From: Maccoyibacter intestinihominis
Lineage (GTDB): Bacteria > Bacillota > Clostridia > Lachnospirales > Lachnospiraceae
DNA length: 64,000 nucleotides
Direction: 5' to 3'
Assembly: GCF_040096355.1 (NCBI RefSeq)
Contig: NZ_JBBMEX010000001.1
Location: 310,001 to 374,000, forward strand
The notes under the pieces were generated by a model that did no database searches, was not told the origin of the DNA, and was given only the letters and a program-made list of their open reading frames with translations. This document shows positions 25,552 through 34,253 of this stretch, one piece after another. Position 1 is the stretch's first letter, and each line of letters opens with the position of its first letter. Made by a program: the position numbers and the translations under genes.

Positions 25552-27123
25552 ATGGGAGATATGTTTTGCTTTCAGTGTCAGCAGACAGCACACAATACAG
25601 GCTGTGAGGGAAGTGCCGGTGTGTGTGGAAAAAAAGCAGATACTGCAAATTATCAGGATGATTTAGTAAGTGCATTGATTGGATTAGCCAGAGCAGTGCG
25701 AAAGAAAGGTGCAACCGAAAAATCAGATGAACTGATGCTCAAAGGATTATTCACTACAATTACAAATGTCAACTTTTACAATGATACGATATGTGCGCTG
25801 ATCGATGAGGTTAACAAAGAAAAGGAAGCCATCGCACCACAGACAGATAACTATGATGTGCAGACCATCTGGGATGATGACGAGGATATCCGTTCTTTGA
25901 AATCCTTAATACTGTTCGGGTTAAAGGGAATGGCGGCATATGCGTATCATTCTTATGCATTAGAATATACGGACCCGGAAGTGCAGGCATTTTTCTATGA
26001 GGGAATGGAGGCACTCGGCGAAGAGCATACGGCAGACGAATTACTGAGTCTGGTGCTAAAGACCGGAGATGTAAATTACAAATGTATGGCGATGTTAGAC
26101 CGTGCAAATACGGAAACTTACGGAACACCGGTTCCGACCACCGTTCCTCTTACCATTGAAAAAGGACCGTTCATTGTCGTAAGCGGACATGACCTGCATG
26201 ATTTAAAGCTGCTTTTAGAGCAGACAAAGGACAAGGGAATCAACATTTATACGCACAGTGAGATGCTTCCTGCACATGGATATCCAAAATTAAAAGCATA
26301 TCCGCACTTAAAAGGAAATTTTGGAACGGCATGGCAGAGCCAGCAGTTTGAGTTCCACAATATTCCGGCACCGATTCTCTTTACCACGAACTGCCTGATG
26401 CCGGTACGCCAGAGTTATTCAGACCGTGTATTTACTACCTCCATTGTGTCTTATCCGGAAATGGTGCATATCGGGGAAGATAAAGATTTTACACCGGTGA
26501 TTGAAAAAGCAATTGCATGCAAGGGATATGACAGAGAAAAGCCGTTAAAGGGCATTAACGGCGGCTCCACCGTGACAACCGGATTTGGGCATGGGGCTGT
26601 ATTAGAAAATGCAGGAAAAATTGTGGATTTAGTGAAAAAAGGAAAAATTCGACATTTCTTTTTAATTGGAGGATGTGATGGAGCGGCACCGGGCAGAAGC
26701 TATTATACGGAATTTGCAAAAAAGACACCGATGGATACCATTATTTTGACGCTTGCCTGTGGAAAATACCGTCTCAATGATTTAGATTTAGGAGAAATTG
26801 AAGGATTGCCGAGAATACTGGATATGGGGCAGTGTAATGATGCTTATAGTGCGATTACCGTAGCCCTCGCACTTGCCGAGGCATTTGAATGTGATGTGAA
26901 TGAACTGCCGTTATCCATGGTGCTTTCCTGGTATGAGCAGAAAGCGGTCTGTATTCTGCTGACACTTTTGCATTTAGGAATCAAAAATATCCTGCTTGGA
27001 CCGACCCTGCCGGCATTTATTTCACCAAATGTCTTAGATATTTTAGTGAAAAATTATAATATTATGCCGACAAGTACACCGGACGAAGATTTAGAGAAGC
27101 TTCTTGGTCCTGCGCTTCCATAA
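25552..27123 (+). CDS. hcp: Hybrid-cluster protein (hydroxylamine reductase / NO-stress)
   Basis: Hcp carries a cubane Fe-S cluster and a hybrid Fe-S-O cluster and reduces hydroxylamine or nitric oxide in anaerobes. The N-terminal ligands are Cys6, Cys9, Cys18 and Cys25 (CFQCQQ...GCEG...VCG), the short-spaced form typical of strict anaerobes. Later motifs include PGRSYYTEFA and a GQCNDAYSA block that holds a hybrid-cluster cysteine. The 523 residues fit the family. AAAGGAGG precedes the ATG. The last 33 bases overlap the end of the convergent MATE gene. No Hcr reductase or HcpR-type operator was found beside it. Confidence 0.95.
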   Translation: MGDMFCFQCQQTAHNTGCEGSAGVCGKKADTANYQDDLVSALIGLARAVRKKGATEKSDELMLKGLFTTITNVNFYNDTICALIDEVNKEKEAIAPQTDNYDVQTIWDDDEDIRSLKSLILFGLKGMAAYAYHSYALEYTDPEVQAFFYEGMEALGEEHTADELLSLVLKTGDVNYKCMAMLDRANTETYGTPVPTTVPLTIEKGPFIVVSGHDLHDLKLLLEQTKDKGINIYTHSEMLPAHGYPKLKAYPHLKGNFGTAWQSQQFEFHNIPAPILFTTNCLMPVRQSYSDRVFTTSIVSYPEMVHIGEDKDFTPVIEKAIACKGYDREKPLKGINGGSTVTTGFGHGAVLENAGKIVDLVKKGKIRHFFLIGGCDGAAPGRSYYTEFAKKTPMDTIILTLACGKYRLNDLDLGEIEGLPRILDMGQCNDAYSAITVALALAEAFECDVNELPLSMVLSWYEQKAVCILLTLLHLGIKNILLGPTLPAFISPNVLDILVKNYNIMPTSTPDEDLEKLLGPALP

Positions 27124-28425
27124 CAGGTAGGCAGCCATATTTGGAATACCGGCAAAAATCCATGCAACAGGGCTGGCAAGGCAGACAGCCGGATAGCCAT
27201 AGTCTTTTGCGAAAAGCATAATGACAGCGAGGCGTCCAACAAGTTCTAAGATTCCGCCAATCATCGGAACCATTCCCTTGCCAAGTCCCTGTAAGGAGGT
27301 ACGATAGAGGTACAGGATGCTTAGGAAGAAGAAAAAGACGGAAATCGTACGCAGATAAACCGTTGCATAGGATAACACTTCTTCGGTTGGTGCAGTTAAA
27401 AACAGTCCGACGATGGCTCTTCCGAAAAAGACGCAGACAACAGCAGCAAAGCCGGTCAGGACAAGTGAAATAAAAAATGCTTTTTTCATGCCGTCATAGA
27501 TACGCTCATACTTTCCGGCACCGAGGTTCTGTCCGCAGTAAGTGGACATGGTGGTGCTAAGAGTCGGCATTGGCTGGGTAGAAAGCTGTTCTACCTTCAT
27601 GGCGGCAGTGAAAGAGGCAACAACACTAGAGCCAAAGGCGTTGACGGCACTCTGCAAAATCATGGTTCCAACCGCAGTAATGGAAAAATTCAAAGCCATC
27701 GGAAGACCGATGCGCATTAAATCCCAGACTCCCTGTTTATCAAAATAGTAATCACTCCGGTGTGTTCTGAGAATTTTAAAACGCCAGAACATATAGGCAA
27801 AGCAGAGAACGGCGGAAATACCCTGTGCCAGTACCGTAGCATAAGCAGCCCCATCCGTTCCCATATGAAAGAAACGGATAAAGCAGTAATCCAGAATAAT
27901 GTTCAAAAGGGAAGAGAACACCAAAAAGTAAAGAGGTGTCTTACTGTCGCCGATGCCCCTTAAAATCGAAGAAGCAGCATTATAGAACATCGTAGCAATA
28001 ATTCCCCAGAAAATAATCTTTACATAGGAATCTGCCATATCTAAAATATTGGCAGGAGTCTGCATAGCCGTCAGCATCAGGCGTGAAGTCGGAACCGTGA
28101 TAGCAGTAACGGCAACAGAGATGATTAAGGTCAGCAGGATGGACAGGGCAACATAGTGTTTTAATAAACGCTCGTTTTTCGCACCATATGCCTGTGCAAT
28201 CATAACACCAAAGCCCTGTGCAATACCGATTGCAAAGTAGAGAACCAGAAACATAATAGAACCGGTTGCACCGACTGCGGCAAGGGCATCCTCGCCGAGC
28301 AATCGTCCGACAATAATTGCATCTGCCATATTATAAAACTGCTGAAATATATTTCCTAAAAGAACGGGTATCGAAAACCAGAAAATCAGTTTTAACGGGC
28401 TGCCCGAAGTCATATCTTTTTCCAT
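27091..28425 (-). CDS. MATE family efflux transporter
   Basis: A 444-residue polytopic membrane protein with the MATE pattern SGSPLKLIFWFSIPVLLGN near residue 6, IVGRLLGEDALAAVGATGS in the first repeat and IGLPMALNFSITAVG opening the second. The ribosome binding site AAAGGAGG lies seven bases before its ATG on the minus strand. A promoter TTGCAT-N17-TATACT lies at 28478-28506. It is divergent from a LysR gene, the usual layout for a regulator and its target. Its 3' end overlaps hcp by 33 bases tail to tail. The substrate is unknown. Confidence 0.92.
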   Translation of the reverse strand: MEKDMTSGSPLKLIFWFSIPVLLGNIFQQFYNMADAIIVGRLLGEDALAAVGATGSIMFLVLYFAIGIAQGFGVMIAQAYGAKNERLLKHYVALSILLTLIISVAVTAITVPTSRLMLTAMQTPANILDMADSYVKIIFWGIIATMFYNAASSILRGIGDSKTPLYFLVFSSLLNIILDYCFIRFFHMGTDGAAYATVLAQGISAVLCFAYMFWRFKILRTHRSDYYFDKQGVWDLMRIGLPMALNFSITAVGTMILQSAVNAFGSSVVASFTAAMKVEQLSTQPMPTLSTTMSTYCGQNLGAGKYERIYDGMKKAFFISLVLTGFAAVVCVFFGRAIVGLFLTAPTEEVLSYATVYLRTISVFFFFLSILYLYRTSLQGLGKGMVPMIGGILELVGRLAVIMLFAKDYGYPAVCLASPVAWIFAGIPNMAAYLLWKRRTKKLL

Positions 28426-28477
28426 AAAAATCCTCCTTTGTAGGATGACACCACAAAAGGGTGTGTGCTAAAAAATC

Positions 28478-28506
28478 AGTATAATACGGGAAATTTTAAA
28501 ATGCAA
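28478..28506 (-). promoter_or_regulatory. Predicted promoter of the minus-strand MATE gene
   Basis: On the minus strand TTGCAT (28506-28501), a 17-base spacer and TATACT (28483-28478) give a sigma-A promoter. It reads away from the LysR gene. Confidence 0.55.
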
Positions 28507-28522
28507 GACTTCCAAATAAGTA

Positions 28523-28551
28523 TTGAAAAAAATGCGAAAAAAAGCTATGCT
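28523..28551 (+). promoter_or_regulatory. Predicted promoter of the LysR gene, start at or near the ATG
   Basis: TTGAAA (28523-28528), a 17-base spacer and TATGCT (28546-28551) place the expected transcription start about seven bases on, at the LysR ATG. GCTA-TGCTCT-TAGC at the same place has the T-N-A symmetry of a LysR site, which would suit autoregulation. Confidence 0.45.
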
Positions 28552-28557
28552 CTTAGC

Positions 28558-29469
28558 ATGGACATCAATTTAGAATATTATAAAATTTTTTATTATGTAG
28601 GGAAACAAAAAAGCATTACATTAGCAGCAGAAGAACTTGCTATTTCACAGCCGGCGGTCAGTCAGGCAGTCCGGCATTTAGAAGAGGCACTCGGTTCTCC
28701 GCTGTTTGTGCGGACATCTAAGGGTGTGCGCCTGACCACGGAGGGCGAGGTGCTCTATTCCTATATTAAGCGTGGCTATGAGACGATACGTTTAGGAGAG
28801 AAAAAATTCCTAGAAATGTTAGATTTAGAAGAAGGAGAGCTCTGCATCGGCGCAAGTGACATGACGCTGCAGTTCTATCTGCTCGAATACTTAGAACGTT
28901 TTCACGAAAAATATCCGAAAATCCGTGTCACGGTAAAAAATGCACCGACACCGGAGACATTAAAAATGCTGCAGGAGGGTGTCATCGATTTTGGTGTGAT
29001 CAGTACGCCGATCCAGAGGCGGATGGATTTTAAATTTCGCAAGGTGCGGGACATTCAAGATATTTTTGTGGCAGGAAAAAAATTTGCGTATTTAGCAGAT
29101 CGTAAGCTTAATTACAAAGACTTAGAGACACTTCCCGTCATGTGCTTAGAGGGAAATACATCCACGCGGGCATATGTGGAGGGATTTTTACGGGAAAACG
29201 GTGTACATTTACAGCCGGAATTTGAACTTGCGACCAGCGATATGCTGATCCGTTTTGCAATGCGGGGCTTTGGGATTGCCGGAGTGGCGGAGGATTTTGC
29301 CCTAGAAGCAATGGAAAAGGGAGAGATTTTCCGGCTGCATTTTGACAGAGAGATTCCCCAAAGACATTTTTGTATCGTCACGGACGAAAAGGTTCCGATG
29401 ACAGCGGCGGCAAGAAGGTTTCTGGATTTGTTAGAGGACAAGTGTACGCCCGACAAACACAAGTCATAA
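28558..29469 (+). CDS. LysR-family transcriptional regulator
   Basis: From ATG 28558 the protein has 303 residues, standard for LysR. The start MDINLEYYKIFYYVGKQ is a typical LysR N-terminus, followed by the helix-turn-helix ITLAAEELAISQPAVSQAVRHLEE and then a periplasmic-binding-like effector domain from about residue 90. The frame extends upstream to 28465, but those residues are not LysR-like. No ribosome binding site precedes 28558, so the message may be leaderless. It is divergent from the MATE gene and probably controls it together with itself. The effector is unknown. Confidence 0.9.
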   Translation: MDINLEYYKIFYYVGKQKSITLAAEELAISQPAVSQAVRHLEEALGSPLFVRTSKGVRLTTEGEVLYSYIKRGYETIRLGEKKFLEMLDLEEGELCIGASDMTLQFYLLEYLERFHEKYPKIRVTVKNAPTPETLKMLQEGVIDFGVISTPIQRRMDFKFRKVRDIQDIFVAGKKFAYLADRKLNYKDLETLPVMCLEGNTSTRAYVEGFLRENGVHLQPEFELATSDMLIRFAMRGFGIAGVAEDFALEAMEKGEIFRLHFDREIPQRHFCIVTDEKVPMTAAARRFLDLLEDKCTPDKHKS

Positions 29470-29502
29470 TAAAAACTTATAAAGAATATAAAAAATATTG
29501 AT

Positions 29503-29531
29503 TTTACTTATGAGGAAGTTTCGTGTATAAT
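29503..29531 (+). promoter_or_regulatory. Predicted promoter upstream of purA
   Basis: TTTACT (29503-29508), a 17-base spacer and TATAAT (29526-29531). The transcript would start near 29538 and meet a terminator hairpin about 20 bases later. Confidence 0.6.
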
Positions 29532-29557
29532 CAGAAAGTAAAAACGGAGAACAATGT

Positions 29558-29587
29558 GAAGCAGGTTTTTACACCTGCTTCTTTTTA
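29558..29587 (+). terminator. Leader terminator or attenuator before purA
   Basis: GAAGCAGGT (29558-29566) pairs perfectly with ACCTGCTTC (29573-29581) around a 6-base loop and is followed by five T. It lies after the predicted promoter and 40 bases before the purA ATG, so purA needs read-through or another promoter. Confidence 0.75.
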
Positions 29588-29627
29588 TGGGAAACTATTC
29601 CAGGATGACTGTTAAAGGAGGATTCAA

Positions 29628-30902
29628 ATGGTAAAAGCAGTAGTTGGAGCAAACTGGGGCGATGAAGGAAAAGGTAAGATTACCGATATGCTTGCAAAAG
29701 AGGCGGATATCATCATCCGTTTTCAGGGTGGAGCAAATGCAGGTCATACCATTGTAAATGACTATGGAAAATTTGCACTGCATACTCTGCCGTCAGGAGT
29801 ATTCTATAACCATACAACCAGTATCATCGGCAATGGAGTGGCATTAAACATTCCTGTATTATTTAAGGAGATCAAATCGATCACAGACCGTGATGTGCCA
29901 CAGCCGAAGATCTTAGTATCAGACAGAGCACAGATCGTAATGTCCTATCATATTTTATTCGACCAGTACGAGGAAGAACGTTTAGGCGGAAAATCCTTTG
30001 GTTCCACAAAATCGGGAATTGCACCATTTTATTCTGATAAATATGCAAAGATCGGTTTCCAGGTCAGCGAAATTTTTGATGATGAGTTAATCGAAGAAAA
30101 AGCAGCAAGAGTCTGCGAGCAGAAAAATGTACTGTTAGAGCATTTATACCATAAACCATTATTAAAACCGGAGGATATTGTCAAAGAGTTAAAAGAGTAC
30201 AGAGAGATGGTAGCACCATATGTCTGCGATGTTTCCTCCTATCTGTATGAAGCAATCAAAGAAGGTAAGAATATTTTATTAGAGGGTCAGCTTGGAACCT
30301 TAAAAGACCCGGATCACGGAATCTATCCAATGGTTACGTCCTCATCCACGTTAGCAGCTTATGGAGCGATCGGAGCAGGAATTCCACCATATGAGATCAA
30401 ACAGGTCATTACCGTATGTAAAGCATATTCTTCCGCTGTCGGAGCAGGAGAGTTTGTCAGCGAAATCTTTGGTGAAGAAGCCGATGAGTTAAGAAAACGC
30501 GGTGGTGACGGCGGTGAGTTCGGAGCAACCACCGGACGTCCGAGAAGAATGGGCTGGTTTGATGCTGTGGCTTCTAAATATGGCTGCCGTCTTCAGGGTA
30601 CGACAGATGTAGCCTTTACCGTATTAGATGTATTGGGCTATTTAGATGAGATCCCGGTCTGCATCGGTTATGAGATTGACGGAAAAGTAACCACCGATTT
30701 TCCGACAACAGCCATCTTAAAGAAGGCAAAACCGGTTTATGAGATTCTTCCGGGATGGAAGAGTGACATCCGCGGCATTAAGAAATACGAAGATCTGCCG
30801 GAGAATTGCAGAAACTACATTGAATTTGTAGAACGTCACATCGGTTACCCGATTACCATGGTGTCAAATGGTCCGGGCCGTGATGACATTATTTATCGTT
30901 AA
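29628..30902 (+). CDS. purA: Adenylosuccinate synthase
   Basis: PurA joins IMP and aspartate using GTP, the first committed step to AMP. The 424 residues carry the GTP-binding and catalytic loop GDEGKGK (residues 11-17, with catalytic Asp12) and the GGANAGHTI block with His40. A GQLGTLKDPDHGIYPMVTSS segment and the C-terminal GPGRDDIIY follow. AAAGGAGG lies just upstream. The gene is alone, bounded by the leader hairpin and a terminator at 30919. No other purine gene is near. Confidence 0.97.
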   Translation: MVKAVVGANWGDEGKGKITDMLAKEADIIIRFQGGANAGHTIVNDYGKFALHTLPSGVFYNHTTSIIGNGVALNIPVLFKEIKSITDRDVPQPKILVSDRAQIVMSYHILFDQYEEERLGGKSFGSTKSGIAPFYSDKYAKIGFQVSEIFDDELIEEKAARVCEQKNVLLEHLYHKPLLKPEDIVKELKEYREMVAPYVCDVSSYLYEAIKEGKNILLEGQLGTLKDPDHGIYPMVTSSSTLAAYGAIGAGIPPYEIKQVITVCKAYSSAVGAGEFVSEIFGEEADELRKRGGDGGEFGATTGRPRRMGWFDAVASKYGCRLQGTTDVAFTVLDVLGYLDEIPVCIGYEIDGKVTTDFPTTAILKKAKPVYEILPGWKSDIRGIKKYEDLPENCRNYIEFVERHIGYPITMVSNGPGRDDIIYR

Positions 30903-30918
30903 TCCGAACAGAAAAAGA

Positions 30919-30955
30919 GGAAGAATGACACCGTATCATTCTTCCCCTTTTTTTT
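30919..30955. terminator. Terminator shared by purA and a convergent small gene
   Basis: GGAAGAATGA (30919-30928) pairs with TCATTCTTCC (30936-30945) and is followed by eight T. The end of the minus-strand gene lies within the right arm, so the stem likely serves both genes. Confidence 0.8.
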
Positions 30956-31154
30956 CGTGATCATCCTTTATCATTTTATAGATAAACCCATATGCCCAGA
31001 GCAGGACCGGAAGTACAATGGTTGCATAGATAGAAATCTTTAACCAGACCATTGCGCGTTCACTGCCGATGATGGCAAACACCAGCGTAGAGACATAGAG
31101 TCCGATCAGGATGAGGATCAGCAAAATTGCTAAAACCTGTTTTACTTTTTTCAT
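30936..31154 (-). CDS. Small two-helix membrane protein, unidentified
   Basis: The 72-residue protein begins with a basic MKKVKQ followed by a strongly hydrophobic helix at about residues 7-29. A short loop with SERAMVWLK precedes a second helix at about 36-57 and an acidic-basic tail ending KKGEE. AAAGGAGC precedes the ATG on the minus strand. The overall shape supports a real membrane protein, but I recognise no family. It converges on purA and its stop lies in the shared terminator. Confidence 0.65.
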   Translation of the reverse strand: MKKVKQVLAILLILILIGLYVSTLVFAIIGSERAMVWLKISIYATIVLPVLLWAYGFIYKMIKDDHEKKGEE

Positions 31155-31261
31155 GTGCGGCTCCTTTTCACCCCATTTTTTTTTATCATAACATAGGGAA
31201 AGGGTTATTGCACGGAAAACTTAAACGTAGTACAATAAGTAGCAAAAGGAGAAGCGGGCCG

Positions 31262-33019
31262 ATGTGGAATTTTGAGAGGGTACTGGATGCGATTACCAAT
31301 GCCGGTATTTACATTATTGAGAAGAGAAGTCATACAATTATATACTGCAATAAACGATTCAAAGAACTGGTGCCTGCAGCAGAGGTAAGTCTTGGATGTT
31401 ATGAAATCGGAATGGATATCTGTAACCGGTGTCCCTTGGAATCTTATGACCCGGCGAAAAAAGGAAAAAATGTTTTTTTGCGTGAAAGTCATGTGTTTGG
31501 CGGAATGGTCGAAGTCAGTGTGGATGAGATTTTATGGGAGGATAAAATTCCTGCATACATCGTAACCATTATTCCCCAGATGAAGGCGGAGGAGACAAAG
31601 AATTATTATCTGTATAACCGCTCGATTGACCGGGTAGTGAAAAAAATCAGTGTAGCGACCGTCAGTCTGAATCTGACAAAAAATATAAGCAGAAGCTATA
31701 TATGGAATGACAAGAACCAGTTCCTCTGCGAGGAAGAGGGCAGTGTGGACGGGATTTTTGCCGATATGCTGAGGAGAATGCACTCTAAAGACCGCGAGAG
31801 ATGCGGGAGATTTGATACCTGTGCCAAGATGGAGGCATATTTTAATAAAGGTGGAAAATATTTAGAGGACGAGATGTTAATCAAAGGAGAGGACGGCAGA
31901 TACCGTTGGTTTTCCCTGCGTGTGATTCCCTTGGAGTATACGGAATACCGTGATACATTAGCCGTTTTAGTTATTCGTAATATTCATACCAGAAAAGTGC
32001 TTCAGGTTCGTACACAGAATAACTTAGAGGCAACTTATAAGGCAATTCCGGGTGGTGTCTGTACGATGCGTGTGGATAAGAATTTGTCCATCATCAGTGC
32101 AAACGAAGAATTTTACCGGATGATGGGTGAGACACAGGCAGATTATGAGAACGGATATTTAGAGCATATCTATCCAAAGGATGCTGAGCGGGTGTCTGCT
32201 TATTTTCATCTTCAGGCGGAGCGGAAAGCGGATTTAGAGATTACTTACCGGGTACTCGATATCAACGGAGATGTGCATTGGATGCAGGTCAAGGGAATTC
32301 ATTGCGGAAAAGCAGACGGTTATCCGGTCTACATGCTGCTTCGTACGGATATTACGCTGATTATTGAAGCACAGCGCCAGATAGAAGAGGAGCAGGAAAA
32401 ATACCGGAAGTATGCGGATAATGTTATTGGTACTCTGAGCAATCTGGTGGAATTCAGGGATCTGGATTCCGGAGAGCATATTAAGCGTACGAAGGATCTG
32501 ACCCGGATTATGATTAATACCTATAACAAAAAATATCCGGAACATTTCATCATAGATTCCAGCCGTGAAAAAATCTGCCGTGCGGCAGCATTGCATGATG
32601 TTGGAAAAATTTCCATATCGGACACCATTCTGAACAAAAAGGGACGGCTGACAGATGAGGAAATGGAGATTATGAAAACCCATACGACAAAGGGCTATGA
32701 AATCATTCGGGGATTTAAGTTAAATGATGACGAGGAGCAGGAGCGTTACAGTCTCGACATTGCAAAATATCACCATGAGCGCTGGGATGGAAAGGGTTAT
32801 CCGGAGGGCTTACAGGGCGATGAGATACCTCTTTGGAGTCAGATTGTAGGTATCGTGGATGTCTATGATGCACTGGTTAGTCCTCGTGTATACAAAAAAG
32901 CATTTTCCCATGAAAAAGCAATGGAAATGATACTTGCGGGAGAGTGCGGTACATTCAATCCGATTCTTTTAGAATGTCTGAAGGATGCGGAGGAACTATT
33001 GAAAAATGAGTATAAATAG
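31262..33019 (+). CDS. PAS-domain HD-GYP protein (probable c-di-GMP phosphodiesterase)
   Basis: From ATG 31262 (AGGAG ten bases upstream) the protein has 585 residues. A PAS-like N-terminal region has a C-N-R-C motif near residue 60. A second PAS/PAC sensor starts at about residue 255 (AIPGGVCTMRVDKN). A C-terminal HD-GYP domain from about residue 385 carries HDVGK, then HHERWDGKGYP and DVYDAL, all the residues expected for metal binding and the GYP motif. HD-GYP enzymes degrade cyclic di-GMP. No transmembrane helix is visible, so it is likely a soluble sensor. The frame upstream to 31127 is not supported by a ribosome binding site. Confidence 0.9.
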   Translation: MWNFERVLDAITNAGIYIIEKRSHTIIYCNKRFKELVPAAEVSLGCYEIGMDICNRCPLESYDPAKKGKNVFLRESHVFGGMVEVSVDEILWEDKIPAYIVTIIPQMKAEETKNYYLYNRSIDRVVKKISVATVSLNLTKNISRSYIWNDKNQFLCEEEGSVDGIFADMLRRMHSKDRERCGRFDTCAKMEAYFNKGGKYLEDEMLIKGEDGRYRWFSLRVIPLEYTEYRDTLAVLVIRNIHTRKVLQVRTQNNLEATYKAIPGGVCTMRVDKNLSIISANEEFYRMMGETQADYENGYLEHIYPKDAERVSAYFHLQAERKADLEITYRVLDINGDVHWMQVKGIHCGKADGYPVYMLLRTDITLIIEAQRQIEEEQEKYRKYADNVIGTLSNLVEFRDLDSGEHIKRTKDLTRIMINTYNKKYPEHFIIDSSREKICRAAALHDVGKISISDTILNKKGRLTDEEMEIMKTHTTKGYEIIRGFKLNDDEEQERYSLDIAKYHHERWDGKGYPEGLQGDEIPLWSQIVGIVDVYDALVSPRVYKKAFSHEKAMEMILAGECGTFNPILLECLKDAEELLKNEYK

Positions 33020-33074
33020 GTTATACTGTTACGGTGCAAAAAGCACAAGACTATGAAGGATAAGGTGAGAAACT

Positions 33075-33581
33075 ATGGCACTATTACAGGAATGGCAGAA
33101 GATTGCTTATAATGAGCAGGCAGATAGAGCAAAATTACAGAAGTTCTGGCAGGATTACTTTCTGGTAGAAAAAGGAATCTATGAAAAACTGTTAGATCAT
33201 CCGGACGAGGAAGTATCCGGAACAGTCAAAGAATTAGCAGACAAGTATCAGGTCAGCCTGATGGAGATGACAGGATTTTTAGATGGGATCAATGAGAGCT
33301 TAAAAGAGCGCAATCCATTAGAGACCATGGAAGAGGACACACCGGTCAACCTGATCTTTGACAAAGAGCTTCTTTACAAAAATATGGTAGATGCAAAGGC
33401 AGAGTGGTTATATGAACTGCCACAGTGGGATGACATTTTCACACCGGAAAGAAAACACGAATTATACTTAGAACAGAAAAAATCAGGAACAGTCGTGAAA
33501 GAGGATAAGGTATATCCAAATGACCCATGTCCATGTGGAAGCGGTAAAAAGTATAAAAAGTGCTGCGGGAAGAACAAATAA
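33075..33581 (+). CDS. SEC-C motif zinc-binding protein
   Basis: The 168-residue protein is mostly helical and ends with NDPCPCGSGKKYKKCCGKN, the SEC-C zinc-binding motif found at the end of SecA (C-x-C-x8-C-C). The rest shows no catalytic signature; a central segment near residues 45-75 resembles the DUF6483/YecA-like helical domain of such adaptors. The motif may bind SecB-type clients or ribosomes. It follows the HD-GYP gene by 55 bases and is followed by the thrS T-box promoter. Confidence 0.82.
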   Translation: MALLQEWQKIAYNEQADRAKLQKFWQDYFLVEKGIYEKLLDHPDEEVSGTVKELADKYQVSLMEMTGFLDGINESLKERNPLETMEEDTPVNLIFDKELLYKNMVDAKAEWLYELPQWDDIFTPERKHELYLEQKKSGTVVKEDKVYPNDPCPCGSGKKYKKCCGKNK

Positions 33582-33624
33582 ATAGAGATTTTTTAAAAAT
33601 TTTTTTATAATTTGTAAAAAACAC

Positions 33625-33653
33625 TTTACAGACAGAAAAAAAGAGTCTACAAT
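33625..33653 (+). promoter_or_regulatory. Predicted promoter of the thrS T-box leader
   Basis: TTTACA (33625-33630), a 17-base spacer and TACAAT (33648-33653), placed just before the T-box structure begins. Confidence 0.65.
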
Positions 33654-33659
33654 ACAAGG

Positions 33660-33927
33660 CGTAAAAAGAAAGAAAACACGTTGAAGAGAAGAGTAATCAG
33701 TGAAAATGTGACAGAGAGAACCGCCAAAGCACAGGCTTTGAGCTGCAAGCGGTTTGACAGGGAAGCTGACGAAGACCACCTCGGAGTGACTTATCGAAAA
33801 GAGTCCGGTGATTCCGTTATCGTCAAAAGAGAGGCTTTGTACCGACAGAGCAAGCAGGGTGGAACCGCGTTGAAGAGTAAAAGAAGAACGTCCATGCATT
33901 ACAGATTGTAGTGTATGGATTTTTTTG
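33660..33927 (+). ncRNA. T-box riboswitch (threonine) with terminator
   Basis: The T-box core AGGGTGGAACCGCG is at 33856-33869. It is followed by a terminator, TCCATGCATT (33891-33900) with AGTGTATGGA (33910-33919) and seven T. In the upstream Stem I region the sequence GAAG-ACC-A places a threonine specifier ACC at 33775-33777, consistent with thrS downstream. Uncharged tRNA-Thr would pair with the T-box and favour read-through. The open frame through this region is a by-product of the structure and not a gene. Specifier choice is inferred from position and context. Confidence 0.92.
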
Positions 33928-33972
33928 TTTCCAAAGTGTAAGGTGCGAAGGCGTGTCTTTATAGGTCGCGGG

Positions 33973-34131
33973 GCAGGCTGCACAAATAAATATTTCAGGC
34001 TTCCTTGTGCTAAGCATTCCGATGAACCTCCCACAAAGCAGGAAGCGTGTTCGCCAGTGGGCTCCACGCTTCCGGGAGTTTCATCTCCATAGTACAAAAA
34101 GAACCCTTCCATATTCATTTGTGCAGCCTGC
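33973..34131. repeat. Structured inverted-repeat element, type I copy 1
   Basis: The outer arms, 33973-33993 and 34111-34131, match at 20 of 21 positions. Inside are a stem GATGAACCTCCC/GGGAGTTTCATC (34021-34032 with 34074-34085) and an apical stem GGAAGCGTG/CACGCTTCC (34041-34049 with 34065-34073) closing a TTCGCCAGTGGGCT loop. A second copy lies at 52352-52512. It sits in the thrS leader after the T-box terminator. It could be a structured RNA or a mobile palindrome; no protein is encoded. Confidence 0.8.
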
Positions 34132-34253
34132 GTGGGGACGCTCAGGAAGAGGGCGTTAACACCTCGGATTCAGCGTGAAATAGATGAGCCGAAGCGCAAG
34201 ACACCGGATCTTCGCATGAAGAGCCGGTCTGGCTTGCTCGAGAATGTAGAATC

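Noticed and set aside
33681..33911. 76-codon plus-strand frame
   Set aside because: It lies entirely within the T-box riboswitch, including the conserved AGGGTGGAACCGCG.
33483..34118. Minus-strand frame of 211 codons crossing the SEC-C gene end, the T-box and the type I element
   Set aside because: It is antisense to a clear gene and to a T-box, and its sequence follows from RNA structure. It has no family motif.
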